A DNA stretch of 64,000 nucleotides from contig LR990048.1 of the NCBI GenBank assembly GCA_905147135.1, positions 19,204,563-19,268,562 of the forward strand, given 5' to 3'. The notes below the pieces were generated by a model. That model was not told the origin of the DNA. It ran no database searches and saw only the letters and a list, made by a program, of their open reading frames with translations. This DNA comes from Blastobasis lacticolella (lineage: Eukaryota; Arthropoda; Insecta; Lepidoptera; Blastobasidae). This document shows, piece after piece, positions 35,931 through 46,934 of the stretch. A program made the position numbers and the translations under genes. The first letter of the stretch is position 1. Each line of letters starts with the position of its first letter.

Positions 35931-37029
35931 CTGAACTTGCTAAATTTATACTTGAGTCATAGAATTCAAAAAGTTGATGTGAACGGAGAGAGATCTATGG
36001 GGTCTGTTGTCTCTATGGGTGTCCCCCAGGTATCTATTTTGGGCCCGTTTTTGTTTCTTGTTTATGTAAATGACTTACCGTACTTTGTAAAAGATACCCA
36101 TGAAATTGTCTTGTTCGCGGACGATACATCTTTAGTGTTTAAAGTAAAAAGACAACAATTAACATATGAAGACGTGAACAAGGCTATTGCAGAAGTGGTA
36201 AACTGGTTTACGGTTAATAATTTATTACTGAATGGCAAGAAGACAAAATGTTTAAAATTCTCTTTGCCAAATGTTAGATCAGTGCCCACTAATGTACAAA
36301 TAAAAGGCGAAAATTTGAATTTTGTTGATTCTACAGTATTTTTAGGCTTTACTCAGGATAATAAATTGCAATGGGGTCCTCACATTGATAAATTGGCGAA
36401 AAGGCTAAGTTCTGCAGCATATGCTGTAAAGAAAATACGGGGTATTTCTGACGAGGCTACAGCAAGATTAGTTTACTTTAGTTATTTCCACAGTATTATG
36501 GCCTATGGCATACTGCTGTGGGGACACGCTGCCGACTGGCACAATGTATTTGTATTGCAGAAAAGGGCTATTCGCGCGATTTATCAATTGAGACCTAGAA
36601 CTTCACTAAGAGATAAATTCAGGAATATTGATATAATGACAATGCCGTTACAATATATATATGAGAACTTAATGTATGTTCATAAAAATTTACACTTATT
36701 TAAGAAGAATAGTGTTTATAACATTAATACGAGAAATAAAGATAAGCTTGTTGCTGGTGCTTGTCGTCTAGCCAAAGTCCACAAATCATTTATGGGTCAA
36801 AGTGAACGCTTTTATAATAAGGTTCCGACAGATATTCAGAATTTACCATTGAATAAATTTAAAGTCGCTATAAAAAACAAATTATGTCAAAAAAGTTATT
36901 ATAGTATATCTGAATATGTAAATGACAAAAGTCCATGGGACTGAACTGCTGTTCTATACAGGTATTTACTTTTAAGATAGTATATAGGACAAATAATGTA
37001 TTAGTACATAAGACATGTTAAAAAAAAAA
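35931..37029 (+). mobile_element. 5'-truncated non-LTR retrotransposon with poly(A)
   Basis: A 340-codon frame (to 36944) begins within the RT: YLSHRIQKVDVNGERS, GVPQVSILGPFLFLVYVNDL, catalytic VLFADD, then the thumb and C-terminal domain (HSIMAYGILLWGHAADWHN, NTRNKDKLV). A 3' UTR and a 10-A tail at 37020-37029 close it. Truncation just upstream of the RT palm, and the A tail, are typical of target-primed insertion. The frame is still open, so the insertion is fairly young, but the product lacks the endonuclease and the front of the RT. Confidence 0.88.
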
Positions 37030-37136
37030 GAATTAACGTAGCCTCTGTGGGTTTCTTGCCGTTTGTTTCCCCCACAGAGAACCACCTTGGAAGCGGCGTT
37101 AATTTTCCTTCCTCTCCCACACATGGTGTCTCCTGG

Positions 37137-37206
37137 CTAGGGTAGGGGTAGGGTAGTAGTTAGAGTAGGGGTAGAGTAGGGTAGGAGTAAGATAGCGGTA
37201 AGGTGG
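37137..37206. repeat. G-rich GGTAGGG array (left)
   Basis: Irregular AGGGTAGGGGTAG-type units directly precede the gag-like ORF. The longer counterpart lies downstream at 38826-38985. Confidence 0.7.
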
Positions 37207-38201
37207 TATAGGTTTGCTACACTCCAGGGAACGACCTGCCCACCAAGGTAGCCATCAGAGGACTCCCGGCCGACACACCCGCTCAAGAACTAGCAGAAGA
37301 CCTACGCAAGCATGGATTCGAAATGATCCACAGCCGCAACATCTCGGCGAAGAAAGGCAGAGCAGGGTGCCTAATCTTCGCCCAGTTCAGACACCTCAGC
37401 CTAGAAGAACTGGGACGCCTCTACACCGTGACGGAGCTCCTGTGCCTGCCCGGCGTCACGATCGAAGCGTGGCGCGGGCGCCAGGGGCCCTCGCAATGCC
37501 ACCGATGCCAGGGATTCGGGCATTCGTCGAAGACCTGCTTTCGAGCCGCGCGCTGCGTGCGCTGTGGGCTCGAGCACGCCGCCTCCGACTGCCCGAGGCC
37601 CCGAGAAGAGCCGCCAACCTGCGCCAACTGTGGAGGAGAGCACACGGCGAACGATCGCCGCTGCCCCCACCTGCGCCGCGAGGCTAGGCGGCGAGGCAAG
37701 CCGATGCCGCCGCCGCTCCCCGGATGGGTAGTAGCGACGCCTCCCCCGCAGCCCCCGCGCCCCCCGCTACCCTTGCAACAACCCCATGCGACCTACACCA
37801 AGACTCAGCCGCCAGCGAACCCGGCCCCGACCCGCGACGCCGTCCCCACGAGAGCGACGCGCCGCCGAGGAGGGAGACACCGGCGCCGCGGCTTACCTAC
37901 GCCCGCAGTGACCGCTCGCAACGCCGAACAGCGTGCGACTGAACGCGCGCGGCCGGCCGCCCCCCCGCCCCCTCGCCCCGCTGCACTATCTCAGCGCGGC
38001 GAACAGAATCGGAATCCGGCCAGGCTCACCCCGGACGCTCCGGCGCAAGACGTAGGGCGCGATTGCGCCGCAGCGCGCGCGCGTAGAGAAGCCGGCCTAC
38101 CACCAGGAAGACCACCGACCGAAGCGTGTGCCCGCTGTGAACGCGCCGCTTCCGACATAGACATAGACAGTATTTTATTCGGATCTTCATTACATCCTTA
38201 A
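37207..38201 (+). pseudogene. Gag-like zinc-knuckle ORF1 of a jockey-type element
   Basis: An open frame enters from the array and runs to 38201. First comes a PRE_C2HC-like module (NDLPTKVAIRGLPADTPAQE, then LEELGRLYTVTELL). Three zinc knuckles follow: CHRCQGFGHSSKTC, CVRCGLEHAASDC and CANCGGEHTANDRRC. Then comes a long Pro/Arg-rich tail ending DIDSILFGSSLHP. This is the ORF1 layout of jockey/TRAS-like LINEs. It is about 65-70% GC, unlike its AT-rich neighbours, and has no ATG at the entry, so it is 5'-truncated. A second in-frame-looking piece (IFEWLRSALDRGVDARP) at 38530-38692 may be the displaced C-terminal end. No RT follows. Confidence 0.75.
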
Positions 38202-38825
38202 CCTAAGGTAAGTACAGTAAATTATAAATATTGAAAATTACATAAGACCAGCCAGTGATGTAATGGAAACCGAAATGGACCAGTCTCAGCATAATGCTGT
38301 GAGGGCTAATGCCTGTCACAGCGCTGGTTTTCAGAAAAGCCCATGCATCCCACGCGCATTACGCGAACGGTTATAAATATTATTAAAATATCAAAATTAT
38401 TTAAACAAATATGCTATTCTTTATTGATTAATCCAAAAATAAATATTTTATAATTACGAAGCTTAATAAAATATATACCTATAAACATGATATAATAAAT
38501 AAAATATACTACATTGACATTGAAAGAGAAAGAAACATCCATCGCGTCACCGCCGCCCTTAGGCAGATCTTCGAGTGGCTGCGCTCCGCACTCGATAGAG
38601 GAGTGGATGCGAGACCCATCCTAGACCAAGGCATGGAGATCCTGTGGGACCTCGACATGCCCCTAAGGAGCGAAACGGAAGGCCTAGAGTGAGCCGAAAT
38701 GGCACCTCACCCACTGACCAGCCAGGCCGCGCCCTGACCGAGAAGAAGCCCGGGCACGAGAAAAATCTCACAGGCCCGTAAACCACCTCCCAGAGAGTAA
38801 AAGGGAGACGAAGACCCGTGTCAGG

Positions 38826-38985
38826 TAGTATAGGGTGGGGTAGGGGTAAGATAGTGGTAGGGTCGGGGTAAGATAGTGATAGGGTAGGGGTAAGGTAGTG
38901 GTAGGGTAGGGTTAAGGCAATGGTAGGATAGGGTAGGGGTAAGGTAGCGATAGGGTAGGGATAGGATAGAGTAGGGTGGGAGCAA
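38826..38985. repeat. G-rich GGTAGGGGTAAG array (right)
   Basis: About 160 bp of 12-24 bp imperfect units of the type GGTAGGGGTAAGATAGTG. G-runs of three and four make G-quadruplexes possible. With 37137-37206 it brackets the gag-like ORF. Confidence 0.8.
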
Positions 38986-38989
38986 CTAC

Positions 38990-39431
38990 CTATCACATGC
39001 AGCATGTGTGATGCACGCTCACTTAAAAGTCTGTCTGGCGGTGGTGTGGGTGCCGGGTCGCTCTTTTCCCTCAAATATGGTTGAATTGGACGATGGCTGG
39101 GCCCTGCGTTATACTCGTGAACGGGTGCTGCCTTGGTGGACTGGCTTACTCTTGCTGTAGTTTTAGGTGGTTTTTCTTAATTATACTAGACATACCTACG
39201 AGTATATAATATAATATAGCGTTCCGGCTCTGTCTGGCATTGTCGAGCCCGGTTCGGTTGTGGTTGGCGAGGGATACGTTTATCTACGGCCATAGGGCGG
39301 TCAGCGTGTCACTGTGTGTTTCCTTCCTACTTTCCTACCCCCCTCCTTTTTGACGATTGAAAGAGATATTTAATGTCCTAATCAATAAAGAAATTTTGAA
39401 TTGAATTTTTTAATTTGAATTTTGAAAATTA
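38990..39431. other. Short non-coding stretch
   Basis: No gene is seen. It holds unique sequence and an AATAAAG near 39384, then joins the EcKL upstream block at about 39432. Confidence 0.5.
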
Positions 39432-39786
39432 AAAATAAAGAGTGATCTGCTCATAACAAACACAAATGATGTTTTATGCATTAAAATAAACTGATGAACT
39501 TTTGCGCATTTTAATGTAGATAGGCAAGGGACTAGGAAGCGTATATTGATATCATACATGATGGGTTCGAAGAAAAAAGGTTTTGAATCCACAATAAAAT
39601 GCCCACAATCCCTAAATCTAGTGATTACTCCCTTGACGTGACACTGACAAAATCGGTTTAACCGTTTAGTAGATAGAGGGAACAAAGAAATAGACATGTA
39701 TACAAAGATATACATATATACATACAGGGCAAAGTAAGTCAGCGTAAACAGTCTTACTGCATTTACCAATATCACAAGTGGGTAAA

Positions 39787-40640
39787 ATACTTCAAAAATA
39801 ACAATGGCAAAGATATCTGCCCTCAACATTCAAAAAACAACCTGTATGTCGTTGTAAGATGATAAACAAATGCGTTATCTTATCACGACTAATTAATGTA
39901 CAAACAGAGTGTCTATTTAAACTTCAGTTCAGAGTGTCTATTGTAACAGTTCACGGTCTGTTTACGGCTTATATTATAATTAATCATATTAACAGCTCTA
40001 TATCAGTATAGAAGAGACCGCATAACAAAATACAAGGAAATGGATATACCAAAAATTGCTCTTGATACCTTTACTGTCCCTTTAAAAGAATCAATAGTAA
40101 AATACTTCAAAAATAACAATGGTAAAGATATCTGCCCTCAACATTTAAAAAACAACCTGTATGTCGTTGTAAGATGATAAACTAATGCATTATCTTATCA
40201 CGACTAATTAATGTACAAAGTTCACGGTCTGTTTACGGCTTATATTATAATTAATCATATTAACAGCTCTATATCAGTATAGAAGAGACCGCATAACAAA
40301 ATACAAGGAAATGGATATACCAAAAATTGCTCTTGATACCTTTACTGTCCCTTTAAAAGAATCAATAGTAAAATACTTCAAAAATAACAATGGTAAAGAT
40401 ATCTGCCCTCAACATTTAAAAAACAACCTGTATGTCGTTGTAAGATGATAAAATAATGCAATATCTTATCACGACTAATTAATGTACAAAGTTCACGGTC
40501 TGTTTACGGCTTATATTATAATTAATCATATTAACAGCTCTATATCATTATAGAAGAGACCGCATAACAAGGAAATGGATATACCAGAAATTGCTCTTGA
40601 TACCTTTACTGTCCCTTTAAAGGAATCAATAGTAAAAATT
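39787..40640 (+). repeat. Three tandem copies of an EcKL promoter plus 5' exon
   Basis: A unit of about 264-271 bp contains 5' flank, TATAATTA, the initiator, a 35-nt leader, the ATG and about 20 codons, and is repeated three times. The ATGs are at 40040, 40311 and 40575. In copies 1 and 2 the coding match MDIPKIALDTFTVPLKESIV runs into the next unit's flank after 20-odd codons and stops after about 45 codons. Only copy 3 continues as the full gene. The TATA-to-initiator spacing is 30 bp in all. Copies 1 and 2 keep TCAGT, while copy 3 has TCATT. Confidence 0.92.
40517..40549 (+). promoter_or_regulatory. Proximal core promoter of EcKL gene 4
   Basis: TATAATTA (40517-40524) and an initiator-like TCATT (40545-40549, A at 40547), 30 bp apart, with a short leader of about 28 nt to the ATG. 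The upstream copies have the better initiator match. Confidence 0.55.
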
Positions 40641-42218
40641 GCGGAAAATGGAAACTTCAAGAAATACAATATAACTGTCAAAATGATTCCTACACTTGGT
40701 GGTAGTTACTCAGGAGAACTGTTTGCTGTCGACATTGTCGGGAGCACTGCTGAGGGTGACAATGAAATCAATCTTTTCGTGAAGAAACTGGTACCAGAAG
40801 CAATTGAGAATACGAAGGATATGTTGCATCTACCTGATCTTTACGCTAGAGAAGCGTTTGTTTATACTCAACTTTCTAAAATGTTTACCGAACTACAGGA
40901 CGAAGGTAATGTACCAAACGAGGAAAGATTCAAATTAATAAAATGTTATGAAAATACTTGTAGTGAGTCATTAATATTAGAGAATATAGCGAAAAAGGGT
41001 TTCATAACTGGTTTCCGAATGGAAGTGAATTCGTTCGAATTCACGAAATTGGCCTTGGAACAACTTGCAAAGTTTCATGGATTGTCTTTTGTAATGGAAA
41101 AACGGAGACCAGTGTTTTATCGAGAGAAGGTGAAAACTCTAAATACTGTTTTATCCTTGACGGGGTGGATGAATACCCTAAAAGGCTTCATGATTAACAA
41201 CGCAAACAATTTAAAAGATGCAAGTTTGAGAAAAAAAGTTAAAGACTTCATTCCGGTGGCAATGGAGCGATACAAACAACACTTTCACGACAACGGCAGA
41301 CATATACAAGTTCTTTGCCATGGAGATTTTCGAATGAACAACACCATAAAGAGAGAAATCGTAAGTTTACCACTAGATACTAAGTATCTGCATAATTCGA
41401 ACCCGTGAATTTTTTTTAAATCATGTATTCCAAAATTATAAGGAGAAAAGATTTGATTGTTTGTTTGTTTGTAATGGATAAACTCAAAAACTATTTCACA
41501 GATTTTTTAAATTAGAACGGATCCGGTACTTAGTAATAGACAGCATAATAAATCTAGCATAGTGATCTAAATTTAACGAAATATCAACAAAATCCTGCTA
41601 TCAACATCATTTCTACTACTAACCTTCTCAGAACAGTTAATGTGAACCAGAATAAGATGAGCTAGCGTCTCTATAGCCGCGCATAGCAATGTTAGCTCCG
41701 TAATTACTGGTTTCTGGTACCTACCCGACTACATCGACCTCGATGTTTGATCTATTTTTTTCCTGTCCCTGTAGTTTCAAAACCAAGCTCAATCTGATAA
41801 GTATCTAAATTTGTTTTAGGATGGAATCGTAACTGAGGTGATTCCAGTGGACTACCAAACAGCTTTCTTCGGTTGTCCAATCGATGATATCCTGTTTTTC
41901 ATCTATACCGGCAGCGACAAGAAACTTAGAGACAACCATTTATCGGAATTCAAAGATATTTACTACAACACTATGGAAAAATTCTTGGGATGTTTCAACA
42001 TAGATTTGATGGAAGTATTCCCGAGAGAAGTATTTGATCGAACTTACGAAGAAAGGCGCGAGTATGGATTGTATATCGCAATGATGTTTATGGGTGCTTT
42101 GCTCTATGAAAATGAAAAAGATTTGGATATATCTAAAGAAACAATTGCAGATTGGCAACCCATAGTGCACGAAAGCTTTCAAGTGAGATTTGGAGACATT
42201 ATAAAAGAATTTCTTTGA
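40575..42218 (+). CDS. EcKL-type kinase, gene 4
   Basis: Exons 40575-41360 and 41820-42218 (459-bp phase-0 intron) give 394 residues beginning MDIPEIALD. Conserved parts are LGGSYSGE (41-48), LFVKKL (K70/K71), YAREAFVYTQLSKMF, LAKFHGLSF, LCHGDFRMNN (H249, D251, N256), VDYQ (D273) and CPIDDILFF. This is the intact partner of the dead copy at 23662. It lacks that copy's nonsense codon and deletions. Its 5' region is unusual because two upstream partial copies supply additional promoters and start codons. It is predicted to be a cytosolic ATP-dependent kinase of small molecules, substrate unknown. ATTAAA at 42219 is the only nearby poly(A)-like word. Confidence 0.92.
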
Positions 42219-42314
42219 ATTAAACTTTCTAAACAAGTCCTATATCTGAAACTATTCCTTGTATTACTCCGATCAACAATTCTTTATTTATGTATTAAGA
42301 AACACACAAAATAT

Positions 42315-42500
42315 TTCCATAATCTCCACGATTGGCAGGCGGGTTGGAGGCCGCGGTTGAAAACGCTGCTGCCTGCTGCCCATTTTCCAGTCTACGGAGA
42401 CTCTAGATCTTTTACCTCGTAAACATAAGTCGCCTTGTACGACCGACACCCACGAGTGAAAAGGGTTGGTGCTATTCTACTCCGGACACCACACACCACA
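42315..42500 (-). mobile_element. RTE-like LINE 3' fragment
   Basis: The words ATAATCTCCACGATTGGCAG, CGGAGACTCTAGA and GGTTGGTGCTATTCTACT align with the longer copy at 44405-44700. On minus they lie in the order of a LINE 3' UTR. Confidence 0.6.
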
Positions 42501-43300
42501 GCATAGTACATATAGATAATACATTCATATTTTATTATGCCGAGCCCAGACATATGTCAAGATGTGTACCAAGATGCGCAAAAACTGTGTGGGAGCCTAT
42601 TTGCAAATATGTGTACAAATATTTCATATTTGCCATTCAAGTGTCGGTTTTTGGCGTAGGTACATGATAGGGCGTAAACCATAAATATTTAGCCGCAGCC
42701 GCACTCTTTGCAGAGACTCAGTTCTCAATGGACAACCTTTTTATTCTGCCCGGGTTTCCTGTTACTATTATACTTTCCAATTATGCTTCGTATGATCATT
42801 ATGAATATAAATAATCATCTTGTCGTTAATGTCCCGATTATGCTCTCGCACACGAGGGCCCGGAGTTCGTCTTGACCATGATCCTAGATTTGGCAGATCA
42901 TGTAGTTACTTTGGAGCGACCAGATTTTACCATTATCCAGACATTGGATAATAGTTACACATTCAGTCGGCTGAATGTGCAGGTTTCATCACTATGTTTT
43001 TTCTCACTATATGAGCATCGGTTAGCATTGAGCTAATGTACATAACTCAGTTATTTCGTATGATCATTGCTTCTAAGGCAGACAAAGCAAATGTGATAAA
43101 TTGTTAAAATAACATAAATAGTAAACTGTCGTCCTCTATGTTCGCTATCTTTAAAAACTAGTTCAATAATATTTGCGAAACATGTATGGGAAGTCGCTTT
43201 TGCGAAAGATTAGTAAAAACATTTGTGGAAACATGTGCACACTTCTTGTCACATGCCTGGGCCTGTCTTTACAGAATAGCCGAGAACGTTTATGCGATGT
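42501..43300. other. Stretch with retroposon tail, no gene
   Basis: 42815-42960 is another copy of the GTTAATGTCCCGATTATGC / CCTTGACCATGAT tail repeat. The rest has no recognisable feature. Confidence 0.5.
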
Positions 43301-43309
43301 ATTGTTTAA

Positions 43310-43640
43310 TTTTCGAAAGGGTCAAAGAGCATATAGTTGCAGTAAAAAACCACCAGACGAATAAATCTGCCATAACAGACCACCTGCTCAACTTTGGCCC
43401 AAATCACTAGGTAGAACTACATGCGCCTAATGTCCTCTCCACCGACCGGCAATATTATCCGCGTATGGTTCGGGAAGCGATTGAAATTAAAAACGACAAA
43501 ACTTTCAATCGGGAAGATGGATACAAGCTTTCAGCGTCGTGGAACCCAGTGGTGTGCAAAATAAATAACCTTAAGACTGAAGATTTATCGTCGGACGTAT
43601 CCGTGAGTATTGTGTGCCGTGCAGTTCCGAATCAACAACA
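43310..43640 (+). pseudogene. Penelope-like element endonuclease remnant (tentative)
   Basis: Plus-strand reading gives HIVAVKNHQTNKSAITDHLL, an in-frame TAG at about 43408, then YPRMVREAIEIKN and FNREDGYKLSASWNPVV. The spacing of the His-rich 'AITDH' block, the 'R-EAIEI' block and 'NREDGYKLS-SWNP' resembles the C-terminal end of Penelope-like retroelement proteins, the GIY-YIG nuclease region. No RT is visible upstream. Downstream, near 43735-43755, an ACCCTACCGAAACGTTGGGA phrase resembles the GAAAC core often found at Penelope ends. The assignment rests on recalled motifs and is moderate to low confidence. Confidence 0.45.
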
Positions 43641-44127
43641 AATTGACAATTCTATGTGAGGGTAGGAGTCTACCAGCACATCACCGCAGCTGTCACCTCT
43701 CCACGGCAGTCGTCTCGTAACCACGGTGGGTGTAACCCTACCGAAACGTTGGGAAAACAAATCGAAAAGGTATAACGCGTGCAAGTCCCGTCTTATATAA
43801 TAATATGAGTCATATCGTCTTAATTCTTACAGTAAAGTAAAAGGAAAACACTTGACTACAACAGTGACAATGATCAGCAATTTTGTTTCATGAAACTGAA
43901 ATATTCAGGCAGAAAGGTAAAGCGAACCACAGCGTTCTTTTGTGCGTATAATACCAGTCTTAATTACAATTTTACAGCAACCCTTTTGCGTGCTAAAGTC
44001 AAGACTCCAAACATACGATCCGCGGTATCGCACGCAGCTGTCGTGGACCGACAACTAAACATTATAACCTCATTCGTAATGACCTACATTACAGAGACTT
44101 CGAAAATGCCTGATTGCATTTAGGCGA

Positions 44128-44310
44128 TGATTCTGGTTCAGTTGGTTATCATGCCGGTCTGCCATGCAAAGGTCCCAGGTTCGATTCCCGGCTGGGCAGA
44201 AATTGAAATGATGAATTTTAATTTCTGGTATAGGTCTGGGTGTCGTATGTATAATAACTATGTATTTAAAAAATATATAATCAGTTTATAAATTTTCCGA
44301 CACCCCGTGT
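44128..44310 (+). mobile_element. tRNA-derived SINE
   Basis: A pol III A box TGGTTCAGTTGG (44134-44145) and a B box GGTTCGATTCC (44178-44188) are 44 bp apart, with a tRNA-like arm CCCGGCTGGGCA after the B box. A non-tRNA body (AATTTCTGGTATAGGTCTGGG) follows. This head-body structure and the lack of a full cloverleaf indicate a SINE, not a tRNA gene. Its 3' limit is not sharp. Confidence 0.75.
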
Positions 44311-44404
44311 TGACCTCTACAGGAACGATGATCTGTTTAAACTGGCTTGTCTTATTTGGTGAACAAACAATGCCCATAATCACGACTTGCTGTATCAATC
44401 ACGC

Positions 44405-44700
44405 TACGTATATTGTGTATCATCATCATCATCACAGCCCGTAACAGTCCACTGCAAGACTAAGGGCCTCTCCCATGAAAGGGGACGTTATTTCCATAAT
44501 CTCCACACTTGGCAGGCGGGTTGGAGATCGCAGTGTTATCGCAATATAACAATGGAAAATGCTGCTGCCCATTTTCCAGACTACGGAGACTCTTGACATT
44601 GTGCCTCGAAAACATCAGTCGCCTTGTTCGACACCCATGAGTGTAAGGGGTTGGTGCTATTCTACTTTACCAGACACCACACGGCCAGTATAGTGTGTAT
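44405..44700 (-). mobile_element. RTE-like LINE 3' end with (ATG)n tail
   Basis: On minus it runs from the ACACCAACCCC region through the CTCCAACCCGCCTGCCAAG phrase and the GCAGTGGACTGTTACGGGCT phrase to a GATGATGATGATG end (44417-44430 on plus). It is non-coding. A further ATG-repeat run lies at about 44873-44891. Confidence 0.65.
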
Positions 44701-45094
44701 AAATGTCTTGAATTTTACAAGAAATACATACAATGTAAATTTAAACGAATACTTCACATTATCCATTTAAATACATAATTTCCTGTACCAAAAAGGACAA
44801 GTCAGTTTGGACAGATCGTACATTAGGAACAGTGACGCTGTTTAAATCATTTATAATAGATGTCTAAGGCTAATGATGATGATGATGATGACACCCATAA
44901 TACAAGCTTTGCTTACTTTGGGGCTAGTGGCGCTGTGTGAATTGTCCAAGCACATTAATATTTATTTATTTTATATTGTCACTCCGGACACCAGTTTTTT
45001 TATATCATTACTGATCTGATCAGTGAATGTTTCTCGGTTTCGCTTAAGGGCCGGTTTTACAGATTCGGACTATGTACCTCTTTAATTCTTTATT

Positions 45095-45250
45095 TAAGAG
45101 CACACAATAGATACTAGATATTATTGCACACAATAGAGATATTACAAAATGAAAGACACAAAAGGCACTACTTATTTCTAAGAAGAAATATCTTCTAGCA
45201 GGTCTAAAGAAGTGAGACATAGTAGAGTCTTTCGTCAATCTTCATCACCG
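45095..45250 (-). mobile_element. LINE 3' UTR fragment
   Basis: The words ACACAAAAGGCACTACTTATTTCTAA and the flanking GCACACAATAG match 9785-9900, the 3' UTR of the LINE there. No coding part remains. 44701-45094 and 45251-45970 are AT-rich and featureless. Confidence 0.65.
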
Positions 45251-45971
45251 AACCCACTATGAAGATTATAAAATAAGTAAGTACTATATAGTACCACCAT
45301 TATAATTTATTTCTTTAACAATCTTTGGGTACCTAAATTGTCTACGATGCCCGAGGCATTCAGCCGAAGCCGTTAGCTCGGAAAAATTGCAACTCGACGA
45401 GAAATAATCTCTTATCATAATAAAAGAGAAAAAGAAGACGATTGTGGAAGGAGTCCATCTGAATGTTTTATGCTAAAACTACTAGAATACAAAGGGATAG
45501 CTTAACGAGCTCTGATTTAAATAAATAGATAAATTATCCGTTTATAACACCAATCTCACACAATATGACAATATACAGGCACAATTGACATATTTAAATA
45601 GTTTAGTTATTATAAATAGTTATTTATGACTTGAAACTTACAATGTTTTATACATCAGGTTAATTTTTTACTAGAAACGAATAAATGTTTTCTCTTTCTT
45701 CATCGATATAAAAATAAATCATTATATATAAATAAATAAGTAGTTACGATATTTATTTTATAAATAAAAATTAGATAAATGATCCAGGGATTATAAAAAG
45801 ACAAAATAACGTATGCCTAACTAAGTACATATTTAAATCAATTAAACTATCTGTTTAATTATGGACAAAAATAATATCTAACTAACATAGGTCTTAATTT
45901 TTAATATATTTTTTAATTGTTTTAAAAATTATTTACAATCCAGAAACAGCAATATTTTTCGAATCGTTTAC

Positions 45972-46170
45972 TGTAGTGTACAGTTATCGTGAGTGTTTAG
46001 GGGGTTAGGTGGGGGATGTTAATGACCAAACCCGTTGGATGTTGTTTAAACACTAAATTTATTATAAAAAGTAATCGACCAAGTAATTTACCTACGCTGC
46101 AATATATTCGGCGCGCATTGGCCTACTTACAGCCGTAGGTAAAATTGCCTGTAAGGCGTTACTCCGTACA
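45972..46170 (-). repeat. BEL/Pao element, 3' LTR
   Basis: 199 bp, TGTACGGAGTAACG...ACACTACA when read on minus, matching 50645-50843 with only a few substitutions. The adjacent internal sequence on minus, GTGGGCAGGA, fits a polypurine tract. Flanking 5-mers (TTTAC/GTAGT) do not match, so no target duplication is visible. Confidence 0.85.
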
Positions 46171-46385
46171 TCCTGCCCACTAAAGAGAAGAGAAGCTGTG
46201 TAGCAGGATTGTATAAACCTAGTCTATAAATACATGATTACTGAGTTAAAATGTAGAGGTACAAAATAATTAAAAGTGATCAGTTCAAATTATGAAAAGT
46301 ATTGTAAATAAAGCACAGTAAAATATCAATTACTTAGAGTTCTTAAAATGTCAATGTGTAGTAAACTTTAATCATTCACTGTCAC

Positions 46386-46934
46386 TCACTGTAGGTATAT
46401 TAAGTTTACCCACCGCGGCATCGTGCGCGGTGTTGTTAGAGTGGCTTTATTAACGCTCAAGATAGAGCTTCGCAGTTCACTTTTAACTGCACTGGCACTT
46501 GTTGGTTGGTGTTGTGGTAGTGCATCCATACAGACCACGACTGAGCTCTCCGCTGTATCCACACACCATCTTTGTCTCTTCTTGCACCGACGAACGGTGA
46601 AGAAAATAACTAATCCGAGAATTAATATTTTTATTGTACTATACAGTACGGAATACTGGTGTATATCATGGACGCTAAGAGTAGTACTTGACGGTGTCTT
46701 TATGTTATCAATCTGTGTTTTTAGGTCCGTCCATAACTCCTCATGATTGGCAGATGTATAGTTTCCCGGTTTAGTTATGGTAACAATGCGATTGAGAATT
46801 GATGTTTCTGCTGGTATAGGTAAGGCGTTCTCAACCTGTAGTTTGCTTATATAATTGTTGTGTCCATATATGGAAAACGTCTTGCCCTTGATAGTACATC
46901 CTTGACCGATCTCAATGATACCATTCCCCTTCAT
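46386..46934 (-). pseudogene. Env-like C-terminal fragment of the BEL/Pao element
   Basis: 182 codons on minus. A GNGIIEIGQGC motif lies near the start, then a helical stretch and a hydrophobic segment (IKILILGLVIFF) followed by basic RRCKKR, which fits a membrane anchor with a short cytoplasmic tail. Both the layout and the position just before the 3' LTR fit the insect F-like envelope proteins carried by some LTR elements. The N-terminal bulk, including any signal peptide and cleavage site, is missing. It is a defective remnant of an insect retroelement. Confidence 0.6.

Noticed and set aside
37401..37699. Minus-strand frames of 89-92 codons over the gag-like ORF
   Set aside because: Shadows of a GC-rich plus-strand ORF. 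The zinc knuckles lie on the plus strand.
40040..40310. Two additional small genes starting MDIPKIALD
   Set aside because: They are truncated tandem copies of the gene 4 5' end that run out of frame into flank. Kept only as possible uORFs.
44128..44200. Functional tRNA gene
   Set aside because: A and B boxes are present, but a complete cloverleaf is not evident and a SINE body follows. It is annotated as a SINE.
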